64,000 nt of DNA, from assembly GCF_011038785.1 (NCBI RefSeq), contig NZ_JAAKDT010000001.1, positions 1 through 64,000 of the forward strand, written 5' to 3'. Positions 33,466 to 43,588 of the stretch are shown piece by piece. The translations under genes and the position numbers were made by a program. How positions within the stretch are numbered: position 1 is the stretch's first letter; every line of letters starts with the position of its first letter. Under the pieces are notes generated by a model, which saw nothing but the letters and a program-made list of their open reading frames with translations, was not told the DNA's origin and did not search any database. The stretch comes from Parabacteroides sp. ZJ-118 (GTDB lineage Bacteria > Bacteroidota > Bacteroidia > Bacteroidales > Tannerellaceae).

Positions 33466-34536
33466 ATGGAAATGAAGATTGAACCGTTAGCGTTACCGGG
33501 AGTTGACACACAACGTCCTATCGTAATCGCAGGCCCTTGTAGCGCCGAGACAGAAGAGCAAGTGTTAGAGACCGCCCAAGGATTAGCCTCCAGAGGCGTT
33601 AAGATATTCCGTGCGGGTATTTGGAAGCCTCGTACGAAACCAGGTGGATTCGAGGGCATCGGAGCCGAGGGATTGGCTTGGTTGAAGAAAGTGAAAAAAG
33701 AGACCGGCATGCTGGTTTCTACCGAGGTAGCCACCAAAGATCATGTATTCGAGGCATTGAAAGCCGGTATCGATATCCTTTGGATCGGAGCACGTACGAC
33801 CGTAAACCCATTCGCTGTCCAGGAGATCGCCGATGCGTTGAAAGGGGTTGATGTACCTGTATTGATCAAGAACCCGGTTAATCCGGACTTGGAGTTATGG
33901 ATCGGAGCATTCGAGCGTTTGTATCGTGCAGGTATCCGCCGTTTAGGCGCTATCCATAGAGGTTTCAGCTCGTACGACAAGAAGATTTACCGTAACCTTC
34001 CGTTGTGGCATATTCCGATCGAGCTTCGCCGCCGTATGCCGGATCTGCCTATTTTCTGTGATCCCAGTCACATCGGCGGTAAGCGTGAGCTGGTAGCCCC
34101 ACTTTGCCAGCAAGCGATGGACTTGAGTTTCGACGGCTTGATCGTAGAGTCTCACTGTAACCCGGATTGCGCGTGGAGCGATGCTTCCCAGCAAATCACC
34201 CCGGATGTATTGGATTATGTATTGAACTTATTGGTGATCCGCGACGTAAACCAGACAACCGAGAACCTGACTGCTCTTCGCCGCCAAATCGATAGTATCG
34301 ACGAGCAATTATTGGAGCTTTTGGCTAAACGCATGCGTATCTCCAAGGAGATCGGCATTTATAAGAAAGAGCACAATATGCCGATCTTGCAGTCTCCCCG
34401 TTACAGCGAGATCTTGGAGAAGCGCTCCAGCATGGGCGAGCAAATGGACTTGAGCCCGGACTTTGTAAAAGAGATCTTAAAGGAGATCCACGAGGAATCC
34501 GTGCGCCAGCAAATGATTATCATGAACGAACAATAA
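33466..34536 (+). CDS. Bifunctional DAHP synthase / chorismate mutase
   Basis: 356 aa. Residues about 10-255 are a type I-beta DAHP synthase (VIAGPCSAETEEQVLETA, KPRTKPGGFEG, FCDPSHIGGKR), which condenses PEP and erythrose 4-phosphate. Residues about 265-350 are an AroQ chorismate mutase (LRRQIDSIDEQLLELLAKRM). The fusion is standard in Bacteroidetes and couples pathway entry to the Phe/Tyr branch point. Placed inside the attenuated operon, so entry flux should follow Phe/Tyr demand. Confidence 0.95.
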   Translation: MEMKIEPLALPGVDTQRPIVIAGPCSAETEEQVLETAQGLASRGVKIFRAGIWKPRTKPGGFEGIGAEGLAWLKKVKKETGMLVSTEVATKDHVFEALKAGIDILWIGARTTVNPFAVQEIADALKGVDVPVLIKNPVNPDLELWIGAFERLYRAGIRRLGAIHRGFSSYDKKIYRNLPLWHIPIELRRRMPDLPIFCDPSHIGGKRELVAPLCQQAMDLSFDGLIVESHCNPDCAWSDASQQITPDVLDYVLNLLVIRDVNQTTENLTALRRQIDSIDEQLLELLAKRMRISKEIGIYKKEHNMPILQSPRYSEILEKRSSMGEQMDLSPDFVKEILKEIHEESVRQQMIIMNEQ

Positions 34537-34544
34537 TTTATAAG

Positions 34545-35318
34545 ATGAAAATATTGATTTTAGGCGCAGGAAAGATGGGTTCTTTCTTTACCGACCTGCT
34601 TAGTTTTGACCATGAGGTAGCCGTATTGGAGAAAGATCCGAAACGTATGCGTTTTATCTATAACGCCCTTCGCCTGCAAAGCCCGGAAGAGGTTAAGGAT
34701 TTCAATCCCGAGTTGGTCATCAACTGTGTGACGTTAAGTTACACGATAGAGGCCTTCAAGGCCGTGATGCCTTACTTGCAACCGTATTGCATCATTTCCG
34801 ATATCGCTTCCGTGAAGACTTATTTGAAGGAGTTTTATGAGACATGCGGTTTGCCGTATGTCTCCACTCACCCGATGTTCGGGCCGACATTCGCGAATCT
34901 GGGACAACTGGAGAATGAGAATACCATTATTATCTCCGAAGGCGATCATCTAGGCAAGATATTCTTCAAGGATATTTATTCCAGCCTCCGCCTGCATATC
35001 TGCGAATATACGTTTGAGGAGCACGATAAAGTGGTGGCCTACTCACTGGGTATCCCGTTCGCTTCTACCATGGTATTTGCCGCTACGATGAAGCATCAGG
35101 ACGCTCCGGGTACGACGTTCAAACGCCATATGAAAATCGCCCGCGGCCTGCTGTCCGAGGACGATTATCTATTGACCGAGATCCTTTTCAATCCCCGTAC
35201 TCCCCACCAAATCGAGCGGATACAGGAGGAACTGCATATCCTGCAAGAAATCATCAAGGATAAGGATTCCGGGAAGATGAAAGAATATCTGACGAAGATA
35301 CGGAAGAATATCGAATAG
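34545..35318 (+). CDS. tyrA: Prephenate dehydrogenase
   Basis: 257 aa, the short form without mutase or ACT domain. NAD-binding motif MKILILGAGKMGSFF at the N-terminus, ISDIASVKTYLKEF, and STHPMFGPTFAN with the catalytic His region. It oxidises prephenate to 4-hydroxyphenylpyruvate. Last biosynthetic gene of the operon; the two-component genes follow 19 bp later on the same strand. Confidence 0.93.
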   Translation: MKILILGAGKMGSFFTDLLSFDHEVAVLEKDPKRMRFIYNALRLQSPEEVKDFNPELVINCVTLSYTIEAFKAVMPYLQPYCIISDIASVKTYLKEFYETCGLPYVSTHPMFGPTFANLGQLENENTIIISEGDHLGKIFFKDIYSSLRLHICEYTFEEHDKVVAYSLGIPFASTMVFAATMKHQDAPGTTFKRHMKIARGLLSEDDYLLTEILFNPRTPHQIERIQEELHILQEIIKDKDSGKMKEYLTKIRKNIE

Positions 35319-35337
35319 GAAAACAAATGAACATGGC

Positions 35338-36687
35338 ATGGCAAAACAAGGCACTATACTAGTTGTGGATGATAACAAAGGTATCCTGACCGCCGTACAA
35401 ATGCTGTTAGGAACTTGCTTCGAGAAGGTTATCACCCTTTCTACCCCGAACAAGATAAAAAACACGCTGCACGATGAGAACGTGGATGTCGTATTGCTCG
35501 ACATGAATTTCAGCGCCGGTATAAACAGCGGCAACGAGGGACTGTTCTGGCTCTCCGAGATCAAGAAGGCTTATCCCTCGATACAAGTCGTTCTCTTTAC
35601 CGCCTACGCCGACATCGACCTGGCGGTACGAGGTATCAAGGAAGGAGCCACCGACTTCGTAGTAAAGCCTTGGGACAATGCTAAATTGTTGGAGACCTTG
35701 CAAGCCGCATACCAAATCCGATCGGCCAATCATAAAAGCGGTGCCGGCGACAATCAGTTGGTATCCAAGGAAAGCGGTATGTTTTGGGGAGACAGCAACG
35801 CCATGCGACAGCTACGGATGCTGATAGAGAAAGTAGCCAAGACAGACGCCAATATATTAATCACGGGAGAGAACGGAACCGGCAAGGAAATGCTGGCCCG
35901 GGAGATACACCTGCTATCCCCCCGCAAGGACGAGGCCATGGTATCGGTAGATATGGGCGCGATCACGGAGACGCTGTTCGAGAGCGAGCTGTTCGGCCAC
36001 GTAAAAGGAGCCTTCACCGACGCCCGGGCAGATCGCCCCGGTAAGTTCGAGGTAGCGAATAACGGAAGCTTGTTCCTCGATGAGATCGGGAACCTGTCTT
36101 ATCATTTGCAAGCCAAATTATTGACCGCCTTGCAACGCCGGAGCGTCGTACGGGTAGGCAGCAATACCCCAGTTCCCATCAATATCCGCCTGATCTGCGC
36201 CACGAACCGCGACTTGCAGGAGATGGTGCGGAAAGAGCAATTCCGAGAGGACTTGCTGTATCGTATCAATACGATACACGTAGAGATCCCGCCCTTGAGG
36301 GAGCGGCCGGAGGATATCGTACCGCTTACCGAGATATTCGTCGCGAAATATACCCATATCTACGGTAAAAAGCCCATGATCCTTACTGACGACGCCAAGG
36401 AAAAGCTGATAGCCCAACCTTGGCTAGGCAATATCCGCGAATTGGAACATACCGTGGAGAAAGCGATTATCATCGCCGACACCGATACTTTAGATGGCAA
36501 CAATTTCGATTTTCCCCGTAAACGGGAAGCGCCCGTCAAGCATGACATCACTACGCTCGAGGAGATGGAGTATACCATGATTAAGGCCGCCATGGATAAA
36601 TTCGGCGGGAATCTATCGCTCGTGGCGAACCAGTTGGGAATCTCTCGACAAACGCTTTACAATAAGATTAAGCGGTATGAACTTTAA
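35338..36687 (+). CDS. Sigma-54-dependent response regulator (NtrC type)
   Basis: 449 aa. Receiver domain (1-125; ILVVDDNKG, phospho-acceptor Asp in VVLLDMNFS), AAA+ domain (about 145-380; Walker A GENGTGKEM, GAFTDA loop, Walker B SLFLDEIGNL) and a Fis-type HTH (LSLVANQLGISRQTLYNKIK). The sigma-54 contact loop reads GAFTDA rather than GAFTGA, a variant common in Bacteroidetes. It overlaps the kinase gene by 11 bp, so they form a cognate pair. Read-through from tyrA is possible, but a functional link to aromatic synthesis is not shown. Confidence 0.93.
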   Translation: MAKQGTILVVDDNKGILTAVQMLLGTCFEKVITLSTPNKIKNTLHDENVDVVLLDMNFSAGINSGNEGLFWLSEIKKAYPSIQVVLFTAYADIDLAVRGIKEGATDFVVKPWDNAKLLETLQAAYQIRSANHKSGAGDNQLVSKESGMFWGDSNAMRQLRMLIEKVAKTDANILITGENGTGKEMLAREIHLLSPRKDEAMVSVDMGAITETLFESELFGHVKGAFTDARADRPGKFEVANNGSLFLDEIGNLSYHLQAKLLTALQRRSVVRVGSNTPVPINIRLICATNRDLQEMVRKEQFREDLLYRINTIHVEIPPLRERPEDIVPLTEIFVAKYTHIYGKKPMILTDDAKEKLIAQPWLGNIRELEHTVEKAIIIADTDTLDGNNFDFPRKREAPVKHDITTLEEMEYTMIKAAMDKFGGNLSLVANQLGISRQTLYNKIKRYEL

Positions 36688-37996
36688 AAGCATTTATGAC
36701 AGCCTCACCTTCCGCCTCGCCCTCGTTATCGGGCTGACGGCGGCACTCACCTATCTGGCCTTGGCGAAAGAATGGGGAGGGCTCCTGCCCTTTGGCATCG
36801 GATGGTTGGCGGCCTTGCGGGGCATCAGTCTTTTGTTCAAGCGGAATGCGCAAAAGGTAGCCTTCATGTTCGACGCAATCGACAACAACGATTACGCCTT
36901 CAAATACGCTACCCGGGGGCGTTCATCCAACGACAAGATGGTTAGCGAGTCCTTAAACCGTATCACCCGGATACTTTTTCAAGCGAAAGCCGAAGCGATC
37001 CAGAAAGAGAAATATTATGAGTTGATCATGAACCAAGTGAATACGGGTATTATCGTAGAAGATGATAAAGGCTATATTTTTCAGACCAACAACGAGGCCC
37101 TGCGACTGCTGGGACTGACGGTCTTCACCCATGCCCGCCAACTCGGACGTATCGACGAGAACCTAGAGCGCCTCATCAGCGACATTCGTCCCGGCGAGAA
37201 GCATCAGATCTCCTTTATCAACGAGCGGGGTACGGTGCATCTCTCGATCCGCGTCTCCGAGATGACGCTCCAAGAGAAACACGTCCGCATCATCGCCATC
37301 AATGATATCAACAGTGAGCTGGACGATATGGAGATCGAGTCATGGATGCGGCTGACACGCGTCTTGACCCATGAGATCATGAACTCCGTCACCCCTATCA
37401 CCTCCTTGAGCGACACCTTGCTTTCCCTCCATCAGAATGTCGACGAGGAGATACGGGGTGGCTTGGAGGTAATCAGCTCTACCGGGAAGAGCCTGATCGC
37501 GTTCGTCGAATCTTACCGCAAGTTTACGCATATACCGACTCCTCAGCCCTCTTTATTCTACGTCAACAAATTCGCCGAACGACTCACGCAGTTGGCCCGC
37601 CACCACAATAACTACCCGAACATAACCATTCGCATCGACGTGGAACCGGAGGATTTGATCGTCTACGCCGACGAGAACCTGATCACGCAAGTAGTCTTGA
37701 ACCTCCTGAAGAACGCCATGCAAGCGATCGGGCACGAGCAAGAAGATGGACTGATCCTGCTCAAGGCGTATTGCGACCCCAACGAGGCGGTGATCCTGGA
37801 AGTAACGAACAACGGCCCCATCATCCCCCCCGAGGAAGCCGAGCATATATTCGTGCCGTTCTTTACCACGAAAGAAGGCGGAAGCGGTATCGGGCTGTCC
37901 ATCTCGCGGCAGATCATGCGCCTGTCCGGCGGCAGCATCGCATTGAGAAGCAACCCCGCCCAGCGGCAGACTACCTTTGTGCTGACATTCCCATAG
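36677..37996 (+). CDS. NtrB-like membrane histidine kinase, partner of the NtrC-type regulator
   Basis: 439 aa. Two N-terminal transmembrane helices (about 11-30 and 34-52), a PAS region (about 110-215), H-box LTHEIMNSVTPITSL and HATPase_c with LLKNAMQAIG and GSGIGLSISRQIM. Belongs to the kinases that pair with sigma-54 regulators. The overlap with the regulator gene supports the pairing. No periplasmic sensor domain of size is visible, so the signal is probably membrane-borne or cytoplasmic. Confidence 0.9.
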   Translation: MNFKSIYDSLTFRLALVIGLTAALTYLALAKEWGGLLPFGIGWLAALRGISLLFKRNAQKVAFMFDAIDNNDYAFKYATRGRSSNDKMVSESLNRITRILFQAKAEAIQKEKYYELIMNQVNTGIIVEDDKGYIFQTNNEALRLLGLTVFTHARQLGRIDENLERLISDIRPGEKHQISFINERGTVHLSIRVSEMTLQEKHVRIIAINDINSELDDMEIESWMRLTRVLTHEIMNSVTPITSLSDTLLSLHQNVDEEIRGGLEVISSTGKSLIAFVESYRKFTHIPTPQPSLFYVNKFAERLTQLARHHNNYPNITIRIDVEPEDLIVYADENLITQVVLNLLKNAMQAIGHEQEDGLILLKAYCDPNEAVILEVTNNGPIIPPEEAEHIFVPFFTTKEGGSGIGLSISRQIMRLSGGSIALRSNPAQRQTTFVLTFP

Positions 37997-38007
37997 CTTC
38001 GCTTACC

Positions 38008-38029
38008 GTATCCGCATAACCGCGGATAC
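38008..38029. terminator. Hairpin after the two-component operon
   Basis: GTATCCGC-ATAACC-GCGGATAC: perfect 8-bp stem, 6-nt loop, 11 bp after the kinase stop. No T-run follows, so it may be a non-canonical terminator or a 3'-end stabiliser. Confidence 0.5.
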
Positions 38030-38081
38030 GCGACCGTCGAACGTATTTTCGGCCACCGTTAGGTAACAACGAAACCATTCG

Positions 38082-38089
38082 TATCTTTA
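38082..38089 (+). promoter_or_regulatory. -7-like box for mntH
   Basis: TATCTTTA, one base off TAnnTTTG, 34 bp before the mntH start codon. Confidence 0.4.
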
Positions 38090-38123
38090 CGCTGTTTTTA
38101 ATTAAAAAAAGATCCCTACAGAC

Positions 38124-39377
38124 ATGAATTTACTAGACAAACTGAAGATCAACCACCGCCCCCGCTCCGGGGCATTGGATTTGCTAAAATATATCGGTCC
38201 CGGATTACTCGTCACCGTAGGCTTTATCGACCCCGGAAACTGGGCGACGAATCTCGCGGCAGGCTCCGAGTTCGGCTACGCCCTTCTGTGGGTCGTCACC
38301 TTCTCGTCCGTCATGCTGATCATTATCCAGCACAACGTGGCCCACCTCGGTATCGTGACAGGCCTCTGCCTCTCGGAGGCGACCAACAAATACATGCCCC
38401 ACATGCTAAGCCGCCCGATCCTGGGATCGGCCATGCTCGCCAGCATATCCACCTCCCTCGCCGAGATACTCGGCGGAGCTATCGCCCTCCGTATGTTGTT
38501 CGGTGTGCCGATCAAGGCGGGAGCGGTGATCGTCACCATCACATGCCTTGCCATGCTATTCAGTAATACATACAACAAAACCGAACGCTGGATCATCACG
38601 TTCGTGTCCATTATCGGGCTCTCGTTCCTATACGAGCTGGCGTTGGTAGACGTAGACTGGGGGAAAGCCGCGGCAGGCTGGGTGAAACCCACCTTCCCCG
38701 AGAACTCCATGCTGATCATCATGAGCGTACTGGGAGCCGTCGTGATGCCTCACAACCTGTTTCTGCACTCGGAGGTGATACAGAGCCGGGAATGGAACTT
38801 GGAGAACGAGTCGGTTATCAAGAGACAACTGAAGTACGAGTTCTACGACACGCTTCTGTCCATGGTGATCGGCTGGGCGATCAACTCGGCGATGATCATC
38901 TTGGCCGCCTCTACCTTCTTCAAGCAAAACATCGCCGTAGACGAGCTCGAACAAGCCGGGCAACTATTGGTACCCCTCGTAGGAAACAACGCCGGGGTGA
39001 TTTTCGCCGCCGCCCTATTACTGGCAGGAATCTCCTCGACCATCACATCCGGTATCGCCGGGGCTTCCATCTTCGCCGGATTCTATGGCGAGGCGTACCA
39101 TCCTACCGACCCGCACTCAAAGCTGGGAGTCCTGCTGTCGTTCGTCCCCGCCTTGGCCGTCATCTTCCTGATCGGCGATCCGTTCAGGGGACTGATTCTG
39201 TCGCAGATGCTGTTGAGCGTGCAATTGCCGATCACGGTCTTCACGCAAGTGTATCTCACCTCCAGCAAGAAGGTGATGGGTGTCTATGCGAACAGCCGCT
39301 CTACAACGATCCTCCTCTTACTACTGGGAACGATGGTAACCGCCCTAAATATAGCCCTGCTTACCAGCCTATTTTAA
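38124..39377 (+). CDS. mntH: Nramp-family divalent metal (Mn/Fe) transporter
   Basis: 417 aa, eleven predicted transmembrane helices. The metal-binding motif DPGNW of helix 1 (GFIDPGNWATNLAAGS) and the helix 6 motif MPHNLFLHS (equivalent of MPH) are intact. A proton-driven importer of Mn2+ and related metals at the inner membrane. No Mn riboswitch or MntR-like operator is recognised upstream. Confidence 0.93.
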   Translation: MNLLDKLKINHRPRSGALDLLKYIGPGLLVTVGFIDPGNWATNLAAGSEFGYALLWVVTFSSVMLIIIQHNVAHLGIVTGLCLSEATNKYMPHMLSRPILGSAMLASISTSLAEILGGAIALRMLFGVPIKAGAVIVTITCLAMLFSNTYNKTERWIITFVSIIGLSFLYELALVDVDWGKAAAGWVKPTFPENSMLIIMSVLGAVVMPHNLFLHSEVIQSREWNLENESVIKRQLKYEFYDTLLSMVIGWAINSAMIILAASTFFKQNIAVDELEQAGQLLVPLVGNNAGVIFAAALLLAGISSTITSGIAGASIFAGFYGEAYHPTDPHSKLGVLLSFVPALAVIFLIGDPFRGLILSQMLLSVQLPITVFTQVYLTSSKKVMGVYANSRSTTILLLLLGTMVTALNIALLTSLF

Positions 39378-39388
39378 AAAGAAATCGC

Positions 39389-39396
39389 TACCTTTG
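39389..39396 (+). promoter_or_regulatory. -7 box for glnS that decides its start codon
   Basis: TACCTTTG. An in-frame upstream start at 39394 lies inside this box, so translation must begin at the ATG at 39430. Confidence 0.75.
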
Positions 39397-39429
39397 CCCC
39401 ATTCGAAGAAAAACTATCAATTTTTAAGT

Positions 39430-41172
39430 ATGAGCGATATCAATACAAACGAAGGAGAAGAAGGCAAGAAGAACCTGAATTTCATTGAGGCAGCCGTGGA
39501 GAAAGATTTAGCGGAAGGCAAGAACGGAGGACGTGTACAAACTCGTTTCCCGCCCGAGCCCAACGGATACCTTCACATCGGCCACGCGAAGGCCATTTGC
39601 CTGGATTTCGGCATCGCTGAGCGCCATGGTGGTATCTGCAACCTCCGTTTCGACGACACGAACCCGGTGAAGGAGGATGAGGAATATGTGGAGGCGATCA
39701 AGGAGGATATCCGATGGCTGGGATACCAATGGGGAACTATTTATTACGCGTCCGACTACTTCCAACAATTATGGGATTTCGCGATCCGCCTCATCGAGGA
39801 AGGTAAAGCATATATTGACGAGCAGACATCCGAACAAATAGCCCGGCAAAAGGGCACACCTACACAACCGGGCATCGAGAGCCCCTATCGAAACCGTCCG
39901 ATCGAGGAAAGCTTAGCTCTCTTCAAGAAGATGAACACGGGTGAGATAGCGGAAGGAGCCATGGTACTCCGCGCGAAGATTGACATGGCAAACCCGAACA
40001 TGCACTTCCGCGACCCGATCATCTATCGGGTGGTTAACCATCCGCACCATCGTACGGGTACGACATGGAAAGCGTATCCGATGTATGATTTCGCCCACGG
40101 GCAGAGTGATTTCTTCGAGGGTGTGACGCATTCCTTGTGTACCTTGGAGTTTGTCGTACACCGTCCTCTGTATGATTTGTTTATCGACTGGCTGAAGGGA
40201 GGCGAGGACTTGAACGACAACCGTCCGAGACAGACCGAGTTCAACAAACTGAACCTGAGCTATACGCTGATGAGCAAGCGTAACCTGCTTACATTGGTAA
40301 AAGAGAACTTGGTAAACGGCTGGGATGATCCTCGCATGCCGACCATCCGCGGTTTCCGCCGCCGGGGCTACTCTCCGGAGTCTATTCGTAAGTTCATCGA
40401 CAAGATCGGTTATACGACCTACGACGCCCTGAACGAGTTCGCCTTGCTGGAAAGCGCCGTACGCGAGGATCTGAATGCCCGCGCCACCCGTGTATCCGCC
40501 GTGATCAATCCGGTGAAACTGATTATCACCAACTATCCGGAAGGACAGGTCGAGGAGCTGGAAGCGATCAACAACCCGGAAGATCCGGCAGCCGGCAGCC
40601 ATACGATCGAGTTCAGCCGCGAGCTGTGGATGGAACGCGAGGATTTCATGGAAAACGCTCCCAAGAAATATTTCCGGATGACACCGGGACAAGAGGTTCG
40701 TCTGAAAAACGCTTATATCGTAAAATGTACGGGCTGCAAGAAAGACGAGGACGGCGAGATTACCGAGGTATATTGCGAATATGATCCGAACACCCGCAGC
40801 GGTATGCCGGATGCTAACCGTAAAGTAAAAGGCACCTTGCACTGGGTAAGCCGCGCCCATTGCCAAAAAGCGGAAGTACGCCTATACGACCGCCTTTGGA
40901 AGGTGGAGAACCCTAGAGACGAATTGGCCGCTATCCATGAGGAGAAGCATTGCTCTCCGCTAGAGGCCATGAAGGAAATCATCAACCCGGACTCCTTGGA
41001 GATCCGGAAAAACTGTTACGTAGAGAAGTTCGCGGCTACCTTGCCCGCACTTTCTTACCTTCAATTCCAACGCATCGGCTATTTCAACATAGATAGCGAC
41101 TCCACCCCCGACAACTTGGTATTCAACCGCACCGTAGGGCTAAAGGATACATGGAGCAAGATTAACAAATAA
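39430..41172 (+). CDS. glnS: Glutaminyl-tRNA synthetase
   Basis: 580 aa from the ATG at 39430 (MSDINTNEGEEGKKN). Class I synthetase: HIGH motif in PPEPNGYLHIGHAK and the KMSKS equivalent LMSKRNL. The C-terminal anticodon-binding beta barrels (about 340-560) are present. It charges tRNA-Gln directly, so this organism need not rely only on the amidotransferase route. Followed at 10 bp by the TPR gene. Confidence 0.96.
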   Translation: MSDINTNEGEEGKKNLNFIEAAVEKDLAEGKNGGRVQTRFPPEPNGYLHIGHAKAICLDFGIAERHGGICNLRFDDTNPVKEDEEYVEAIKEDIRWLGYQWGTIYYASDYFQQLWDFAIRLIEEGKAYIDEQTSEQIARQKGTPTQPGIESPYRNRPIEESLALFKKMNTGEIAEGAMVLRAKIDMANPNMHFRDPIIYRVVNHPHHRTGTTWKAYPMYDFAHGQSDFFEGVTHSLCTLEFVVHRPLYDLFIDWLKGGEDLNDNRPRQTEFNKLNLSYTLMSKRNLLTLVKENLVNGWDDPRMPTIRGFRRRGYSPESIRKFIDKIGYTTYDALNEFALLESAVREDLNARATRVSAVINPVKLIITNYPEGQVEELEAINNPEDPAAGSHTIEFSRELWMEREDFMENAPKKYFRMTPGQEVRLKNAYIVKCTGCKKDEDGEITEVYCEYDPNTRSGMPDANRKVKGTLHWVSRAHCQKAEVRLYDRLWKVENPRDELAAIHEEKHCSPLEAMKEIINPDSLEIRKNCYVEKFAATLPALSYLQFQRIGYFNIDSDSTPDNLVFNRTVGLKDTWSKINK

Positions 41173-41182
41173 AAAACAGCAA

Positions 41183-42640
41183 ATGAAAAAAGACGATATC
41201 TCACGCTTGTTACAACGTTACCTCTCAGCGAAAGAAGAGGGTAAGGAACCCTATTTCGATGCCGATCAAATCGATGAAATGCTAAGTAGTTTTGAGGATT
41301 CGAATGATTATACTTACTTCGATGAAGTCTTAGACCTCGGGCTGAAGCTTCATCCCGGTAATTCCGCCCTGCGAATCAAGAAAAGCAGGCAATTTGTGTA
41401 TAACGAGGATTATGAGAGCGCTCTCGCTATGCTCAAGAATATAGCGGAAACCGATAACCAAGATCTGGATATGTTAAAACTGGAATGTTATTGCTCGCTC
41501 GACCAATATTCCAAGGTTCTGGAAATCACGGAAGAACTGATCGCCAGAGATTGTGACTATTTGGAGGAAGTATTCGAGGAGATCTCTCCCATCCTGACTG
41601 ATTTAGACATGAATGAAGAGGCCCGGGATTTCGTAGACCGCGGCTTGGCTTTATTCCCGGATAACTTGATTCTTAAGAATGAGCTTTGCTACATCTTTGA
41701 GGCGGAAGGAGACGTCCCCCGGGCGATCGAGTTGTGTAATGAGTTGATCGATAAGAATCCTTACTCATACGAGTATTGGTTCACGTTGGGAAGGCTACAT
41801 TCCACGGTTGGCGATTACGAGAAGGCGATCGAGGCTTTTGACTTCGCCTTGACGTGCGACGATTCCGATACGGAACTGAAAATATTGAAAGCGTACTGCC
41901 TGTACATGAACGGGAGTTACGAGAAGGCGATCGAGGAATATCAAGAGATCGAGGGTGATGAGGAAGTGACGCGGCGTATCTCTCCTCTCATGGCGAAATG
42001 TTATGTGAGGCTGGAGCAATATGAGAAGGCTTACCAACTGCTTTCCACGGTCATAAACGATCCGGATATGGAGGATGGGGCAACCAATTATATCAATTAT
42101 ATCAATTGCTGTACCGAGACCGGACGTAACGACGAAGCTTCCAGCAAGTTAACCAAGGCAGTGCAATTGTATCCGGACAATGTCCGTATCCTTTCTCTTT
42201 TATCGCTTAGCCTGCTTGACAGCGGGAAAAAGGAGGAGTCTGTCGAAATTACGAATAAGATATTCAAGATCATCGATAGCAATAACATCGATCCGGAAAT
42301 TCAAGAGGAATGCAACAGATTGATTCATGCCGGGGAATATTTGCTTTCTATAGGAGAGGTGGACAAAGCGATCTCTTATTACAAGAAAGTCCTTCAAATC
42401 AACCCGAAGACCCCGCTGATTCATATTCATTTGGCCATGGCTTATCTGCATAACCAAGATCTGAAAAATTTCGCGAATCATATCAATCAGATACCCGAAG
42501 AAGATCTTTTCCGCTTGATTCGTAAAATAAAATCGGGCGCGTTTGGGGACCTTGACATCGATTCTGATAACGAGGAGGGACCTATCCAACCCAAGGATCT
42601 GGCAAAAGAGTTTTTAAAGAATAAAGATAACAGTAATTAG
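41183..42640 (+). CDS. Tetratricopeptide repeat protein
   Basis: 485 aa, no signal peptide, acidic. Many degenerate TPR helices from about residue 50 on; the clearest is YEYWFTLGRLHSTVGDYEKA near 195 and IGEVDKAISYYKKVLQINPK near 390. A scaffold for protein contacts in the cytoplasm; partner unknown. Its position after glnS and before the DUF368 gene is consistent with one operon. Confidence 0.88.
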   Translation: MKKDDISRLLQRYLSAKEEGKEPYFDADQIDEMLSSFEDSNDYTYFDEVLDLGLKLHPGNSALRIKKSRQFVYNEDYESALAMLKNIAETDNQDLDMLKLECYCSLDQYSKVLEITEELIARDCDYLEEVFEEISPILTDLDMNEEARDFVDRGLALFPDNLILKNELCYIFEAEGDVPRAIELCNELIDKNPYSYEYWFTLGRLHSTVGDYEKAIEAFDFALTCDDSDTELKILKAYCLYMNGSYEKAIEEYQEIEGDEEVTRRISPLMAKCYVRLEQYEKAYQLLSTVINDPDMEDGATNYINYINCCTETGRNDEASSKLTKAVQLYPDNVRILSLLSLSLLDSGKKEESVEITNKIFKIIDSNNIDPEIQEECNRLIHAGEYLLSIGEVDKAISYYKKVLQINPKTPLIHIHLAMAYLHNQDLKNFANHINQIPEEDLFRLIRKIKSGAFGDLDIDSDNEEGPIQPKDLAKEFLKNKDNSN

Positions 42641-42658
42641 ACAAATCGGTAATGCAAT

Positions 42659-43576
42659 ATGCCTGACAAACGAAATCTCAAGGACTACGTTTTTTTAGTA
42701 TTAAAAGGTATGGGTATGGGAGCGGCGGATGTCGTTCCCGGCGTGTCGGGAGGAACGATCGCCTTTATCGTAGGCATCTACGAGGAACTGATCAACGCTA
42801 TCAAAAGCATTAACGGGACGGCGTTGAAACAATTATTCACAGGGGAGATAGCCGCCTTCTGGAAAGGAATCAACGCTAAATTCTTGCTTTCTATCGTGGC
42901 CGGTATCAGTATCAGCATATTCTCGCTGGCGAAGATCATTACGTATCTCTTGGTGCATCACCCGATCTTGGTATGGTCTTTTTTCTTTGGCTTGGTACTG
43001 GCCTCTACCTGGTTCGTCTCTAAGGATATCAAGCGATGGAACTGGAAGACGATCTTGAGCTTCGTGGTCGGGGCGGTGGTCGCTTTTTATATCACCGTGG
43101 CGACTCCCGCCGAGACTCCGAGTAATTTGCTCTTTATCTTCCTCTGTGGAGCGATCGCTATTTGCGCCATGATCTTGCCGGGTATCTCGGGTAGCTTTAT
43201 CTTAGTGCTGCTCGGGAAGTATTTCTATATCATGGAGGCGGTCAAGACGTTTAACGCTCCCGTTATGTTGGTGTTTATAGCGGGCGCGGCTATCGGTATC
43301 ACGACGTTCTCCCGGGTATTGTCTTTCGCTCTTCGTAAATTCCATGATATAACGATCGCCGTATTGTCCGGATTCATGCTGGGTTCGCTTAACAAGGTAT
43401 GGCCTTGGAAACAAACGATCGAGACCTATGTGGATAGCCATGGCATCACGAAGCCGTTGGTGGAGGCGAATATCGCCCCGAATCAGTTTGTCTGGGAAGC
43501 CGTCGGATTGATGATCTTAGGTTTCGGGATCGTATATTTTCTGGAAAAACTCTCACAAAAAAGCGCTAAGGCGTAA
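42659..43576 (+). CDS. popT: DUF368 membrane protein (PopT-type undecaprenyl phosphate translocase)
   Basis: 305 aa, about eight transmembrane helices. The family signature GMGMGAADVVPGVSGGTIAF is at residues 15-35 and is echoed by CAMILPGISGSFILVLLG in the second half, an inverted-repeat design. DUF368 proteins were shown to return undecaprenyl phosphate to the cytoplasmic side. This carrier lipid is used by both flanking capsule loci, so the neighbourhood makes sense, though the gene belongs to the core. A 23-bp-period repeat array follows. Confidence 0.88.
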   Translation: MPDKRNLKDYVFLVLKGMGMGAADVVPGVSGGTIAFIVGIYEELINAIKSINGTALKQLFTGEIAAFWKGINAKFLLSIVAGISISIFSLAKIITYLLVHHPILVWSFFFGLVLASTWFVSKDIKRWNWKTILSFVVGAVVAFYITVATPAETPSNLLFIFLCGAIAICAMILPGISGSFILVLLGKYFYIMEAVKTFNAPVMLVFIAGAAIGITTFSRVLSFALRKFHDITIAVLSGFMLGSLNKVWPWKQTIETYVDSHGITKPLVEANIAPNQFVWEAVGLMILGFGIVYFLEKLSQKSAKA

Positions 43577-43588
43577 CCGGATATTACA

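Noticed and set aside
39913-40866. Long minus-strand open frame inside glnS (317 codons)
   Set aside because: Antisense shadow of a conserved synthetase gene; composition is low in real-protein patterns.
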